This document shows, one piece after another, positions 23,550 through 34,415 of a stretch of 64,000 nucleotides of DNA. Source of the DNA: Lichtheimia corymbifera B2541 (taxonomy: Eukaryota > Mucoromycota > Mucoromycetes > Mucorales > Lichtheimiaceae); contig JNEU01000734.1 in assembly GCA_000697475.1 (NCBI GenBank), positions 372,001 through 436,000 on the forward strand, in the 5' to 3' direction. The translations under genes and the position numbers were made by a program. Position 1 is the stretch's first letter, and each line of letters starts with the position of its first letter. The notes under the pieces are model-generated. The model ran no database searches and was not told where the DNA came from. It saw only the letters and a list, made by a program, of their open reading frames with translations.

Positions 23550-23998
23550 TTAGCCAGGGCCGACCTTGGGGATGTCGTAATGCTCGCTAAGCTGTTCTAG
23601 CTTGTTATTAAACTCGGAAACCTTTTCCTTGTGGGACTTGGCTGCAGCCTTCGCTATGCGCTCCATTTGCTATACTCTGTGTATCAGATATCCAATCCAT
23701 CATTACTCCTAGGAGTATTCAAACATACCCGTTTCCGTTGTGTTTCCTCAAACTTTTTTTCTGCCTCGGTTTTTTCAATCATATGCACTCTCTGAGGTGA
23801 CTCTCCTTCTTCCGTGATCGCACGGGTGATCTTCTCCTTGTCCTTTTTGGATTTCTTTTTCTTTTTCCTGTCATGGGTAGGGTAATTGGGTGAGAGGAGA
23901 GGCATCGCAAGTCAACCATTGGATACTTACTTTATAGATGGCCCCTCGCCTCCTTTGAATTTGAGCGACCCTTTGCTCACATTGTCATAGACCGACAT
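23550..23998 (-). CDS. FAM32A-like protein
   Basis: Three exons (23998-23931, 23867-23729, 23669-23550) join in frame to 108 residues, matching the length of human FAM32A (112). Family features are the N-terminal Y-x-x-V-x-K-G-x-L-K-x-K-G pattern ([16 protein letters not shown]), a lysine-rich stretch ([12 protein letters not shown]), the [21 protein letters not shown] helix and the terminal HYDIPKV motif. FAM32A is a small nuclear protein seen in human spliceosomes at the catalytic stage of 3' splice-site use; the same role here is inference from homology. The gene is too small and exon-split to appear as one open frame. Copy B of the 234 bp repeat ends 22 bp past its stop. Confidence 0.9.
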
Positions 23999-24475
23999 TG
24001 TGTTGAAAGTGAAAGAAGCAAAGATTATACAGTGAAATTCTAGCGCCTTCCTTTAAATCCAGCAGCATTGTCAAGTCATCGCTGTCAGACACATCGACGC
24101 ACACTGTAATTAATGCATGACCTTGAAATTGCCTCCCTCCAATCCCAAACTTTTACACAAGATGCTCTTGGACATGCTGATCAACTTTGTATTAATAAAG
24201 AACCCACGCTTCATTTGAAAGTTTTGAATGGGAGGATATGATGTGGGATTTACTATGAAGGACGGAAATTCCGCACCCGCCCGAATTCATGAAATGTCAA
24301 TTAGTATGCAATACCTTGGGATTCCCCATCTTCAACATGAAACTTGGTAAGAAGGCTCTCTAATCCATGCTGATCAACTCTATTCATATTAAAACCACAG
24401 GCTTCATTTTAAAATTTTGAGTGGGAGTATCCAAATGTAAGAAAGCCAAGGGCATATATATGTAGGGTGTACATT
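23999..24475. other. intergenic region with two diverged repeat copies
   Basis: Upstream of FAM32A and downstream of GatA. Two similar stretches of about 65 bp, at 24173-24237 and 24366-24428, share catgctgatcaact and cttcattt..aa.ttttga.tgggag. They lie about 192 bp apart in the same orientation. No gene is supported. Confidence 0.55.
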
Positions 24476-26586
24476 TCATTGGTTTTGTTCAGCTCTACTT
24501 AGGATATCTGCCATTCTTAGAATAAATCTATCGCATCCATATTGTCCAAGTAATTGCAATCCCACTGGAAAACCACCTTGTCCTTTACCGACAGGCACGC
24601 TGACAGCAGGGAGACCGGCTAAGCTGGCTGGAATGGTCAACACGTCATTCACATAGGTTTCCACAGCGCTGTTATGCTTCTCGATACCATCCTGCTCTTG
24701 TTGGTCAGACTCTGGTACACAATCTTCAATCCTTGGTGGTTCAGAGGTAGCACTTGGCACCAAAATCACGTGCACACCCGATGTAGCTCCTTGAGAATGG
24801 CTGTGGAGAGGATTCGCCAATGAGAATACATTATCGAAATCTTGTTGGATAAGACGTCGTGCTTTTTGAGCAGGTAAAAAGTTCTTTTCATATGTTCTAA
24901 AAGGCACCAAGTTAGTTGCCCAGCAACGCTTTTCTCTCTCTCCCCCCTTTCTTTGAAATGCCTTACCCAGCGGTTAAAATATGGGTACCCAACATGATAC
25001 GTCGTTTCACTTCCGATCCAAAGCCTTCAGCGCGTGTATCAGCATATAAAAAGTTATCCTCTGGATCTGCTTGTGCTTTGCTTCGGCGACCTATATATAT
25101 ATGTATCAGAGCCCAGTTTCCATTTACAGAATCCAAGCTACTTGCCATACTCTACGCCATCAAATCGTGCCAGATTGGAGCTTGCTTCTCCAAGAGCAAT
25201 AGTGAAATAGGCAGGCAATGCAAATCGTGTGTGTGGAAGTGAGATTGGGACAATGGTAGCACCACGTTCACGAAGATGTTGGATACCGTTACGCCAGATA
25301 TCAACCACGGTTTGTGAAATGGGATCGACATAATACTCTTGAGGAACACCAACCACAAGTCCTGAAAGATCATCGGTGGCCCATCGACCCGCTAATGCTT
25401 GATCTTGTTCATCCACACGTCTTCTAAACTTGTCAGGCATACAGGTTGGATCCTTTTCATCATACATGGAAATGGCATCTGTACCACATTGAAAAATCAG
25501 TGACACAGTATATATATATATATATATATCATCCAACATGGGAAAAAACAGCTTACCATAAACTCTGGATGCATATCCCACATCTTTTGCAAGGATACCA
25601 ACGGTGTCGAGTGAGTTGGCATAGCTGATCAGACCATAGCGTGAGCATCGACCATAAGATGGTTTATATCCAACAACACCGCAGTAAGAGGCTGGTAACC
25701 TAACGGATCCACCTGTATCCGATCCCAATGCACTAGAATAGAATTGGCAATGAATATATGGTATGGGTGACCAAATGTATATATGTACACTTACGCTACA
25801 CACATGCCAGCAGCCACAGCAGCTGCACTACCACCGGAGCTTCCACCCGCCACACGCCTTTTCCCTAATGGGCTTGATGCATCCTTGTCATGTGGGTTGA
25901 TCACTGCACCATAATGGCTAAAGATATTGGCTGCTCTATAGCATGGTAGTGTTGTCATTTAGACATTATTGCATATATATAACATCATTGTCCTACTTAC
26001 CCCATGCCAAATTCATCCATGTTTGTTTTTCCCATAATGATAGCACCTGCCTTGTTCAAATGTTTGACAACGGTTGCCTCGTATGGTGATGTAAAGCCTA
26101 GATGATAACAAAAGTTACTACATTGACGCTTGCATGATTAAATGCTCCCCCCCCCATTCCACCCTACCTTCCAAAACACGAGATCCACATGTAGTTTCCA
26201 AACGACTTGTACAAAAGTTGTCCTTGATACCAATAGGTGCACCATCCAAAGGTCCTAGTGAGGTGCCTGAAAGGCTTTGGCTGTTAGCAGTGGTATTGAT
26301 AGCAAATCCAAGGCACTTTTGGCTACCTTGTGTTTGACGTGTCGCTGTGTCTTTGCCGAGCTGTTCCAATAGTTGTTTATCTTCCACAGCAACGAACGCG
26401 TTGATATTCTCATTATGGCTATGGATCTTGTCGAGAGCGTCATGCCAACTTGACAGTTGTCTACCCTGCATCATACATACACACCCATTCAATCGTCCAT
26501 GTTGAATTGTCCCATTCGTACACACACATACATACCTGAATCAGAGGTCTTTTGAAACGAGTGACAAGGTTGGATCGTGATAGCAT
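24476..26586 (-). CDS. gatA/HER2: glutamyl-tRNA(Gln) amidotransferase subunit A, mitochondrial
   Basis: This is an amidase-signature enzyme that, with the B and F/C subunits, converts Glu-tRNA(Gln) to Gln-tRNA(Gln) in mitochondria. Eight or so exons are traced from [17 protein letters not shown], which fits a mitochondrial presequence. The catalytic Ser-cisSer-Lys triad is visible: Lys in PIGIKDNF, Ser in the [14 protein letters not shown] loop, and Ser in [16 protein letters not shown]. Other conserved segments are [33 protein letters not shown] and the C-terminal [12 protein letters not shown]. The length of about 480 residues matches the family. A (TA)n run sits in one intron near 25509. 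The stop is the TGA after EQNQ. Confidence 0.95.
25509..25531. repeat. (TA)n microsatellite in a GatA intron
   Basis: About eleven TA dinucleotides lie within the intron between the VYG and [11 protein letters not shown] exons. Confidence 0.85.
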
Positions 26587-26878
26587 ATGTGTTTTCGGAA
26601 GGTGTGGGATATATAGTCGGATGGTGGAGATAGCAACAATTGATGAGCCGAGCACTACCACTTCCCCCCCCCCAAACTCCAACCCACCCACCCACTCGCC
26701 ACAATTCCCGCAAAGAAAAAAAGTTAAAATGGTGCTACACGTGCAATCAACGGATGAACGGGTGAAATGAGTTTTCTAATTAATCCACTCTTTCAATCCC
26801 ATTATAATTCATTGTTGATTATATACTCTTTATTAGTATGATGACGGTGCTATGAGAGAGTGAAAGAGATGATCGCTT

Positions 26879-27988
26879 TTAGCCCCTCCATCCTTCTGGT
26901 GGTGGTGGTATATTGCGAGGTGGAGGAACATGATGATGATGGGGTGGTGGACGAGCATAGTTATTGTACGCAGGTCGCGGACTTGCACGAGCATCAAGAG
27001 ACGATGTACGACCTTGTACCATCATTTGTGGCTGCGAAACAGGAGGAGGTCTATACGATTGTGGTGGTGGTGGTGGTGCTTGTTGTTGTCTTATGGGTGG
27101 TGGTTGACCTGTTCTATAAACAGGCCTTGGCGATTGTTGTGGAGGTGGGGCTGGATGCATAGGCCGTGATGTATACATGGGTCTTTGTTGAGCAAAAGGA
27201 GGAGGAGGTGTTCCTGTAGATTGTGGTGGTGCAGGTCTATAAGATGACGGATGAGGTCTTTGTTGAGGCACCGAATACATGCCGGGATGCTGCCGCATAG
27301 CTGCCGTTGTTTGTGGTGGAACACCTTGATAAGTTACTGGTGGTGGTGGTGGTCGTGATGATGGAGGTGGCATTCTTGGATCATAAGCACGAGTTGGACG
27401 AGGAGAAGTTGCCATACCAGCTGGATGATGAGCATAATACTGCTGCTGTTGTTGTTGGCTTCCTCCACCTCCTCCACCTGCAGTATACATGGGCTGTGGT
27501 GCCATTTGAGGATGTTGACCTTGTTGCCATTGTGTTTGTTGTTGATATTGATAATATTGTTGTTGCTGTGGAGGAATGGGTTGTGATGATGGCACAGGTG
27601 TAGTTGCTTGGTGAACCGGTGCTTGTTGTTGGAGTTGACGATGATTTTGTTCCATAAAAGCAGCTCCTTGATTATCATGTTTGGGAGGTGAATGGGTGGG
27701 CGAAGGCAAATAATCCAAAAAATCAACCACATCTGCTGCACTTGGCTCAGGCCCAAGATCTTCTAACGCTTGAGCATCATCCGCTGCTTGCTGCTGTTGG
27801 TCGTCATGGGTACTTGTACTTCCTGTTGACCGTCGGTGGTCGTCACTAGGCGCGTATTGCTGTAACAAAGTTGCTTTCTTTTTCTCAAAACCCTTTTGCG
27901 TAATGTCGCCATCTTCAAGCTCAAGCTCGAGATTTCGAAGTTTGTCCAAGAGCTCGCTCGGTAGATCTTGATCCGATTCAGGTCCCAT
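26879..27988 (-). CDS. DMAP1-binding-domain protein with Q/P-rich disordered tail
   Basis: A single exon of 369 residues. Residues 8-50 (LPSELLDKLRNLELELEDGDITQKGFEKKKATLLQQY) match the DMAP1-binding domain found at the N-terminus of DIP2 proteins and a few others. The rest is low complexity: runs of Gln and Pro, with SRPPPPP, RPPPHHHH and NIPPPPEGW-type stretches. No AMP-binding domain follows, unlike DIP2, so this is a stand-alone adaptor-like protein. Proline-rich stretches could bind SH3 or WW domains, which is inference. The start is the first ATG in a long frame with a clear domain just after it. Confidence 0.8.
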   Translation of the reverse strand: MGPESDQDLPSELLDKLRNLELELEDGDITQKGFEKKKATLLQQYAPSDDHRRSTGSTSTHDDQQQQAADDAQALEDLGPEPSAADVVDFLDYLPSPTHSPPKHDNQGAAFMEQNHRQLQQQAPVHQATTPVPSSQPIPPQQQQYYQYQQQTQWQQGQHPQMAPQPMYTAGGGGGGSQQQQQQYYAHHPAGMATSPRPTRAYDPRMPPPSSRPPPPPVTYQGVPPQTTAAMRQHPGMYSVPQQRPHPSSYRPAPPQSTGTPPPPFAQQRPMYTSRPMHPAPPPQQSPRPVYRTGQPPPIRQQQAPPPPPQSYRPPPVSQPQMMVQGRTSSLDARASPRPAYNNYARPPPHHHHVPPPRNIPPPPEGWRG

Positions 27989-28558
27989 GGTTTTGCAGAT
28001 GGAGTGAAAGAGGAGAGGTAGCTCGAGGATGCGACCACTATTTCGCGGGCCGCTTACTTATTCCTTACCACAAAAATAGTATCACCACAGCCAAATTGCC
28101 CTTTGATGGAATATAGATGAGCCTTTCTCGGTATAATAGGAATTGGGGTAGTAAAAGAACTAGTCATATTCCTTGATTGTAAACGTTATTGTATTCTTTA
28201 TGGAGAATAAGGGGTGCTTCTATGCATTGATATACTCTGCATCTATCGCTGTTTCATATTAATTCCCCAAAAACACGTATCTGTCATTGTAATAAATTTG
28301 TGTTTCTGCCCTTGTCAAAGAGCTTATTCTCCTTATAGAAGTAAAATGGCGTCTCATTGTCATAACACAATCAAACATATCCACCGTTACACATCTCTTT
28401 CTCAACATTGAAGCTACCATGTAAACGCACAATGAAAGGGATCGTGATACCTCAATCCGACTGCTTTATCAATCATTGGTTAAGCAACTAGAGCATCTTT
28501 GATCACTAACATGACCCTATCGAGCCATCGACTACATTTTATACAATACAATGCTATT
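27989..28558. other. intergenic region
   Basis: Promoter side of the DMAP1-binding gene and 3' flank of the prenyltransferase gene. Open frames are short and carry no features. No gene is supported. Confidence 0.5.
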
Positions 28559-30502
28559 CTAAGTCATATGCTGCACATGTTCAATCACACGCCATAGGTC
28601 TTCCGCTTCATTGGATTTGGAAAGGGCATCCATGTGACTCTCCAAAAGTACTTTTTGCTCTAAATAACAAAAATGGTGAGTGGAACTGCGCTTGTTGAAT
28701 TCAAGTCGGGCATCTTACTAGCATCTTGGTATCTTCCCATGCGGTAAGGATCGATCGTCGTTAATGTTTCATATATGGAAACGATTTCTTGACAGGTCTT
28801 TTCCGGATCTTCAACACCATTTGCTAGTCTGAGCTGATCCAAAAAGTGTGCCAATGTTTGCAATACCCCTTTTTCAATTGAACAATGTTAATCTCAAGGA
28901 GTAGTCTTTTTCCATATACTCACATTTACTCTCGGGCTCCAAGTCTAATAGGTCTCGCACAACACGCACTTGATCTTTGAGCAGCTCTACACGGTCCAAG
29001 GTATGCCAGGCTGAAATATGGGATGTATTGGTCATGGTGTAAGGTCGTTTTGATGGCTTGGACCATTGCGTGGCGGTTGTCTCGAATCGGGCGATCAATG
29101 CATTGATTTCTGATATTTGACATAGAGTCAGTCCCAAGGTCTGGAACAAATTAAACCAGTGTGTTACCTGAAGCATGGGGTATTGATTTAATTTCACCTT
29201 GCCAAGCTGACGCTGGTTTGGACTTTAAGGGTGTGTTTGACACAATGATGTCGGGATGAATGCTGATTCGAGATGGGTCGATATCACTGTTCGGCATAGC
29301 AATCCATACTAATCCATGTCGCTGACTCGGTCCAAGGGACATCCATGATCCTGATACCGGGTTATCATTGCCATCCAAGAGACTGGGTGCGTCAGCTAAT
29401 ATGATATCGCTATCCATGACCACGATAATAGCCCGAGATCCTTCGCAACGATATGCTCCAAGAACACGCACCGGTAATAAAGCTGTAGGTAGTTTTCATT
29501 AGTATCCCTCGCTTGTAAATAAGAGAGCATTGCTCATACTACTTGCCTCGACCAACAACCCATCGATAATAAAGCCAAGCTGATTGATCATCTGGATCGG
29601 TATAAATGGCTGCCTCGATCAACTCCAATTCTAATGATTCAAGCGTGTAAGTTTTTCTCTTGTTCCGATACCCCACTATGCTTCATGATCATACCATGTT
29701 TGGCTACTTGGTTCTTTTCTTCAGGAGACATGGATGCCACAGTTTCAGGTAAAAGACGAGTGCGTTGATGCCATGCTGAGTAATTGCTGAAGCTTTGTTT
29801 GATCTTGCGTGTGGTGAAATCAAATTCTCCTTGAGTCAGCTTGGCGACTTGCTCTTGATCCTTGGCATCCTGTCGTAATTTTTCCATCACATAGCGACGA
29901 TAATCCCATCCATGAACTATCAATGTCGCTGGGTTAGATAACAGCTATAACCTCCTTATGAAAATTGTACTTACAGTTACGTGCATCCATTGCCAATAGC
30001 TTTTCCACTAAGCCAAGTTCTGCCATCCAATCTGGGTTGGGCATCGATTCCAGGCACCAACGACGATGATTCCAAAGCCAGTATGATTTGGGGTTGATAC
30101 GAATCAATTGCATGAAGAACTGGAGATCGTCGACGTAGATGGATCGGTTTTTGGCAATAGCCTCTTCAGATAACGACTCGCCAGACTCCAGAATACCACG
30201 CTGCAAAATCACTCGTCGCTTGTTCCATATGGTGTAATAGTCGGGATTGTGTTGCAGAATACGTGTAGTCAATGATAGCGTCTCTGGTGTATATATCTCT
30301 TGCTCAAACTAGATAAAATACATGATAGAATATGTTCATATGGGTGTTGCATGTATGCATGGGTGGTGCGTGGACTCTGACAAACCTGAGAACGGCATTG
30401 CTCCACAAGCTCATTGTAAGCCTTGATTTTGCCAGCTTCCTTTTCACGTCGAGCTAAAAGTGCTTCCTCGGACACGTTCTCTCGTTTCCTGCCGTGCTTC
30501 AT
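28559..30502 (-). CDS. BET4: Rab geranylgeranyltransferase (type II) alpha subunit
   Basis: This subunit pairs with the beta subunit and Rab escort protein to add geranylgeranyl groups to Rab C-termini. It has seven or more exons. The start MKHGRKRENVSEEALLARREKE matches the family's MHGR..V..SEE opening. Prenyltransferase alpha repeats are seen as NPDYYTIWNKRRVIL, NPKSYWLWNHRRWCLE, YHGWDYRRYVMEKL-type and NYSAWHQRTRLLP. A further repeat occurs where the frame reads DDQSAWLYYRW. A region rich in beta-strand-like sequence follows (VLGAYRCEGSRAIIVVMDSD), as in animal and plant alpha subunits with an extra Ig-like insert. The end (VIEHVQHMT) is in the last short exon. Length is about 520 residues. 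Confidence 0.9.
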
Positions 30503-30821
30503 CGTCTCGTTTAGTCATCGCCATAGCTGTAACTGAATGGGGGCTACTCACAACGTTGCTGCTCATTGTGGACACAAGAAAAAGAGACAGGTCTGCTGGA
30601 ATTTCAAGCGCGGTGTTAATCTTCGTGATCACGTTACCATGACAACAATAGATGGTGGTTGTTAATTGTAGCCAGTAAATGATATGATCAGCATTAAAGA
30701 AAGCAAAAGTTCATCACATATACACATTTATTCAAAGTGGGATGAAGAATAATCTTTTGACCAGCAAAAGCAGATAGGTGGATGATATATGTAAATATAT
30801 ATAATGATAGGTGTTATGTAC
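30503..30821. other. short intergenic region between BET4 and the RhoGAP gene
   Basis: Upstream flank of the prenyltransferase gene and 3' flank of the RhoGAP gene. AT-rich stretches near 30790-30800. No gene is supported. Confidence 0.45.
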
Positions 30822-33800
30822 TCAAATGTAGCCAGCGTTTTCTCGTGGTGGTAGTGCAGGAGGGATAGAACGAAGGATATCATCAGTGGAGAATTCGCGG
30901 CGATGCTGTTTGCGTGTGGGAGGAGCTGTAAGGGAATTGCGTCGAATGGAAGTAGGGAGCGGAGAGGATCGATTTTGTTGGTTTGGAGATGGATCAATGA
31001 AAAGAGAAGAGGCGTTGCGTAATATATATTCGATGGCATTAATCTTGTGGTTCATATCAACAAGGTCTCGGCTTTCATCTCGATGTCGCATCAACGTCGG
31101 TCCAAAGATAACGGCAAGGTTCTTGGTCGTCATCAAATTCTCATGATGTCGTTGTTGAATTCTATAAAACGTACATAAGTCAAACTGAACGAATGATTGA
31201 CCAAAAGTTAACCTTTACCTATCAAGATGATTCATCAAGTACTTTAGCGTGTTGTAGTTTTCGGAAGGTAATGAGTGGATGGCTTTTTGGAACATGCCAA
31301 GTTGCTGGTCACCAGCTCCTTCTATTATAATCCCATATAAGTAAATGAGCAGTAGTGTTGAGATGGTATTACTTACGGGCAGCTTCCATGAATTTAGAAT
31401 GATATTCATAGGTGAAGAGTGGATTGGGTAAGTCGCGGAAATATTGCTTCAAGACGCTTGTAATAGCACAAATGTCGTTCCATTGGTCTTCGTCGCACAA
31501 GTTGCAGGATTCGTCTCCATTCTCAAATGCTTGTTGGATAAGCTTCATCTGACCAGCAGCGCCCGATTTACGATAGATGCCTTCAAAATCCATGCCTCGT
31601 GTCTCAACAGCCTCAATACACTTTTGTACAACCAAAGGCACATTGCCATTCTCCAATCGTACTTGGTCGGCAAGGTCGTTACCAAACATTGCTATGAAAT
31701 AGATTCAATCATCAGCTATCCATTGTAATACAATGTCATCTCTTTCACTTACTCTTTTGCGGAGATGATGCGGTGCCATTCTCAGCTGAGCATGCGGCAG
31801 TGACATGATGCATACATCGAATGTGACACACATAACCACAATCTATCCGGTTGTACAATGTGTAAGTAAACTCAATCAATATAGAGAGGTCATCTTAATT
31901 ACCTTGACATTTCAATTCACTGACACGCCATATCTTTTCATTGCAAATCTCGCACTTGTTGGGTCGTAAGAAACGGGTGTGTGAAAAGTTGTGTCCTTGG
32001 TTACGAATACGCATCGCTTGATCCTGCAATTCTTTGACAGATTCAGAGCTTGTCTTGTGCTTTTGTGTGCTGCCATCAGTGGGTGGTGCTGGATTCAATG
32101 GACGACTGCTGTTTGCATCATAGGGTACACCAATAACTGTCTCATCTTCGCTCTTTTTGGTATTGTTGTGATTACGTCGTCCAAATACATTGCCACCTTT
32201 GTTACGTCGAAACTTGAACATTTTGGGTGGATCTGCTTTGCTGATGCTATCACGTTGAGCCACCTTTCGCACGTTTTGGTGGTCGGATGATTTGCGCTCC
32301 AATGATACAACTATGTCGCTAGACAAATCTTGGCTCGAATGCTGCGACTTTGGCTTATTGTTGTCATTGTCGTTCGTTACAAAGTTGGTGCCTGCCATTA
32401 ATGCTAGTGCTTCACGTTCACGCTCCGTCACTCGTCGTGATAGATCGTTATTGAGTTCGGTCAATTGGGCGTTCTTTGTGTTGAGCATAATCATTTCGGC
32501 AATGATATCATCCCTTGATTTGGATAACCGTGAATAGCTCTCGTTGGCTGCGTCAATATCAGATTGGATCGATCGTAATTGTTGCTGACAAGCACGATAA
32601 GCACGTTCTGAGGATAAATGACTACACACGCATATACGACGTATATTAGCAATAAGAAATCAATTATAAAGCACTACAATGGATATACCTCAAGGTTGTA
32701 TTGGATATTTCCGACACCAATGTATCCCGCTGTGCCCGTAGATCATTGCACGTTCTTTCCAAGTCAGCTTTGGTTTGGCTCAATTGCGTAATCTCTTCAC
32801 GAGATATCTTCATTGCCTCGCTAGTACCAAACAGGGCAGATTGATGATAGACCAACAATTCGGCTTTCAAGCGTGCAGTATGAGATTCGGCAGCTTGTCG
32901 TGCAGCAACTTCGCTATCATAATTCTCCTTGACCGTGTGGATCTCATCCAAAGCTTTCCTGCTGATTGCCTATTCTACCCTGTTAGTTATCATAGTGATA
33001 CAAAGTTTATCTCTCTCATATACATACCTTGATCTTGCTAAATTTAGTATCCACTTCTTTGAGTTGGCTGCGAGTGCTCTGAAGTTCCTTTTCCAATTGT
33101 GCTATCCGCAATGCCTGTGTAGGGTTGCCATCCGATGCTGGTAACTCAACGGCTTCGATGTCATCATTGCTGTTGATCGATTGAAAGGTGACTTCAGATG
33201 AAGGCGATGTTGATCCGCGTGTTCTTGGAGGACTGGGGATATTCTCGGGTGGTGCATCGTCCGTATCAGATGAAATACTCAACATTTGGTTGAGCTCAGA
33301 TAATTCTTGTGGACCTGAAAATTAAAATGTCAGCAACAATAATGATAATAATACAGATGTAAAAGCTTACTCAAGATGGTAGTCTTTGTAGTAGATACAT
33401 GAGATTGTGGAATTGGAGTGGAAGCGTTGCTGTGATTGATATGGTCGATACGTGGGTCACCATCAAATACGCCACCTCGTCGTTCTTTGGCAGGTCGCAA
33501 GTGTGAATCAAGTGATCCTCCTCGATTGAGAGTGGATTTCTACAAGAGAGAGACAATGAATTTGAGATTACTCCTTAATTTCAGGCACGAGCTGTGCATG
33601 GATACACGTGTGTGTGTGTGTATGTATCTATGGTGATTGCGTACCTGTTGTTGATCACGATGAGACAGGGCGTTGTTGCGTGGAATAGGGTGAGTATCAT
33701 TAACGAGTTGTTGTTGCTGTTGAAGAAGTTGTTGCTGCAAGAGTCGTTCTTCCTTTCGTTTCTGGCGCATTTGTTTTCTCATCTCATGACAAGAGGTACA

Positions 33801-34415
33801 GAAAATGCCCTGCATTATGCAACCGAAAAAAGTCAGCAATGTGCATATTTCCGCGGTGATATGTATTACCTTGCTGGTCTGGGTAAATACGAGATCCTCG
33901 ATCTTTATATTGCATTGTGTACAGCGGAAACAATCTGCGTGATAGGCCTCTTCACCTAGATAGATATATCCAACCAGTCAATAAACAGCCTTGTTAAACT
34001 ATACTATGCACACTTTACCAGTCATGATAGCTTCGTCCTTGATTGCTTTGCGACATGCATGACAGCTGTACGAACAATCCTCGCATATTGGGCTTCCATC
34101 TCTGAGTAAAAGTAGATTGCTGTAACACTCGACGAGCTTGTGACATTTAGCGCATCGGAAACTACATTCATCCATGACAAGAGCATTAAGAAGGAGAACA
34201 AGAAAAAGAGAGAGGAAGGGGACGAGGGAACCAGAGCGAGTAAAGGGTTGAAAAAAAAAAGGGAAACTGGATCCAGGAGTTTACCATTCGAAATGCCAGA
34301 TGCCTTCACCGAATTGGACAACAGAGCCGTCTTCGATAGGTTTCATGCAGCCGTTGCATCGGGGATCGTCGTGCTCTTCATAGATATAAGACGACTCGTC
34401 GTGATAAGTTTCCAT
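30822..34415 (-). CDS. LIM-C1-RhoGAP protein (Rga1/Lrg1-like)
   Basis: This is a GTPase-activating protein for Rho/Cdc42-family GTPases at sites of polarised growth. The start METYHDESS leads directly into two LIM zinc-binding domains (CNGCMKPIEDG..., then CHACRKAIKDEAIMTGEEAYHADCFRC). A Gln-rich coiled coil, disordered Ser-rich linkers and a long coiled-coil region (33.3-32.4 kb) follow. Next is a C1-type zinc finger (HNFSHTRFLRPNKCEIC...CGYVCHIRC). The RhoGAP domain comes last (VPLVVQKCIEAVETRGMDFEGIYRKSGAAGQ, with the Arg finger in YRKSG; YFRDLPNPLF; NLAVIFGPTL). Yeast Rga1 has two LIM domains plus RhoGAP; the extra C1 is seen in other fungal relatives. It ends with a proline-rich tail (PPALPPRENAGYI). 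About 12 exons. Confidence 0.92.

Noticed and set aside
26860..27603. Val- and Trp-rich plus-strand frames
   Set aside because: Antisense of the Pro/Gln-rich tail of the DMAP1-binding protein; low-complexity artefacts.
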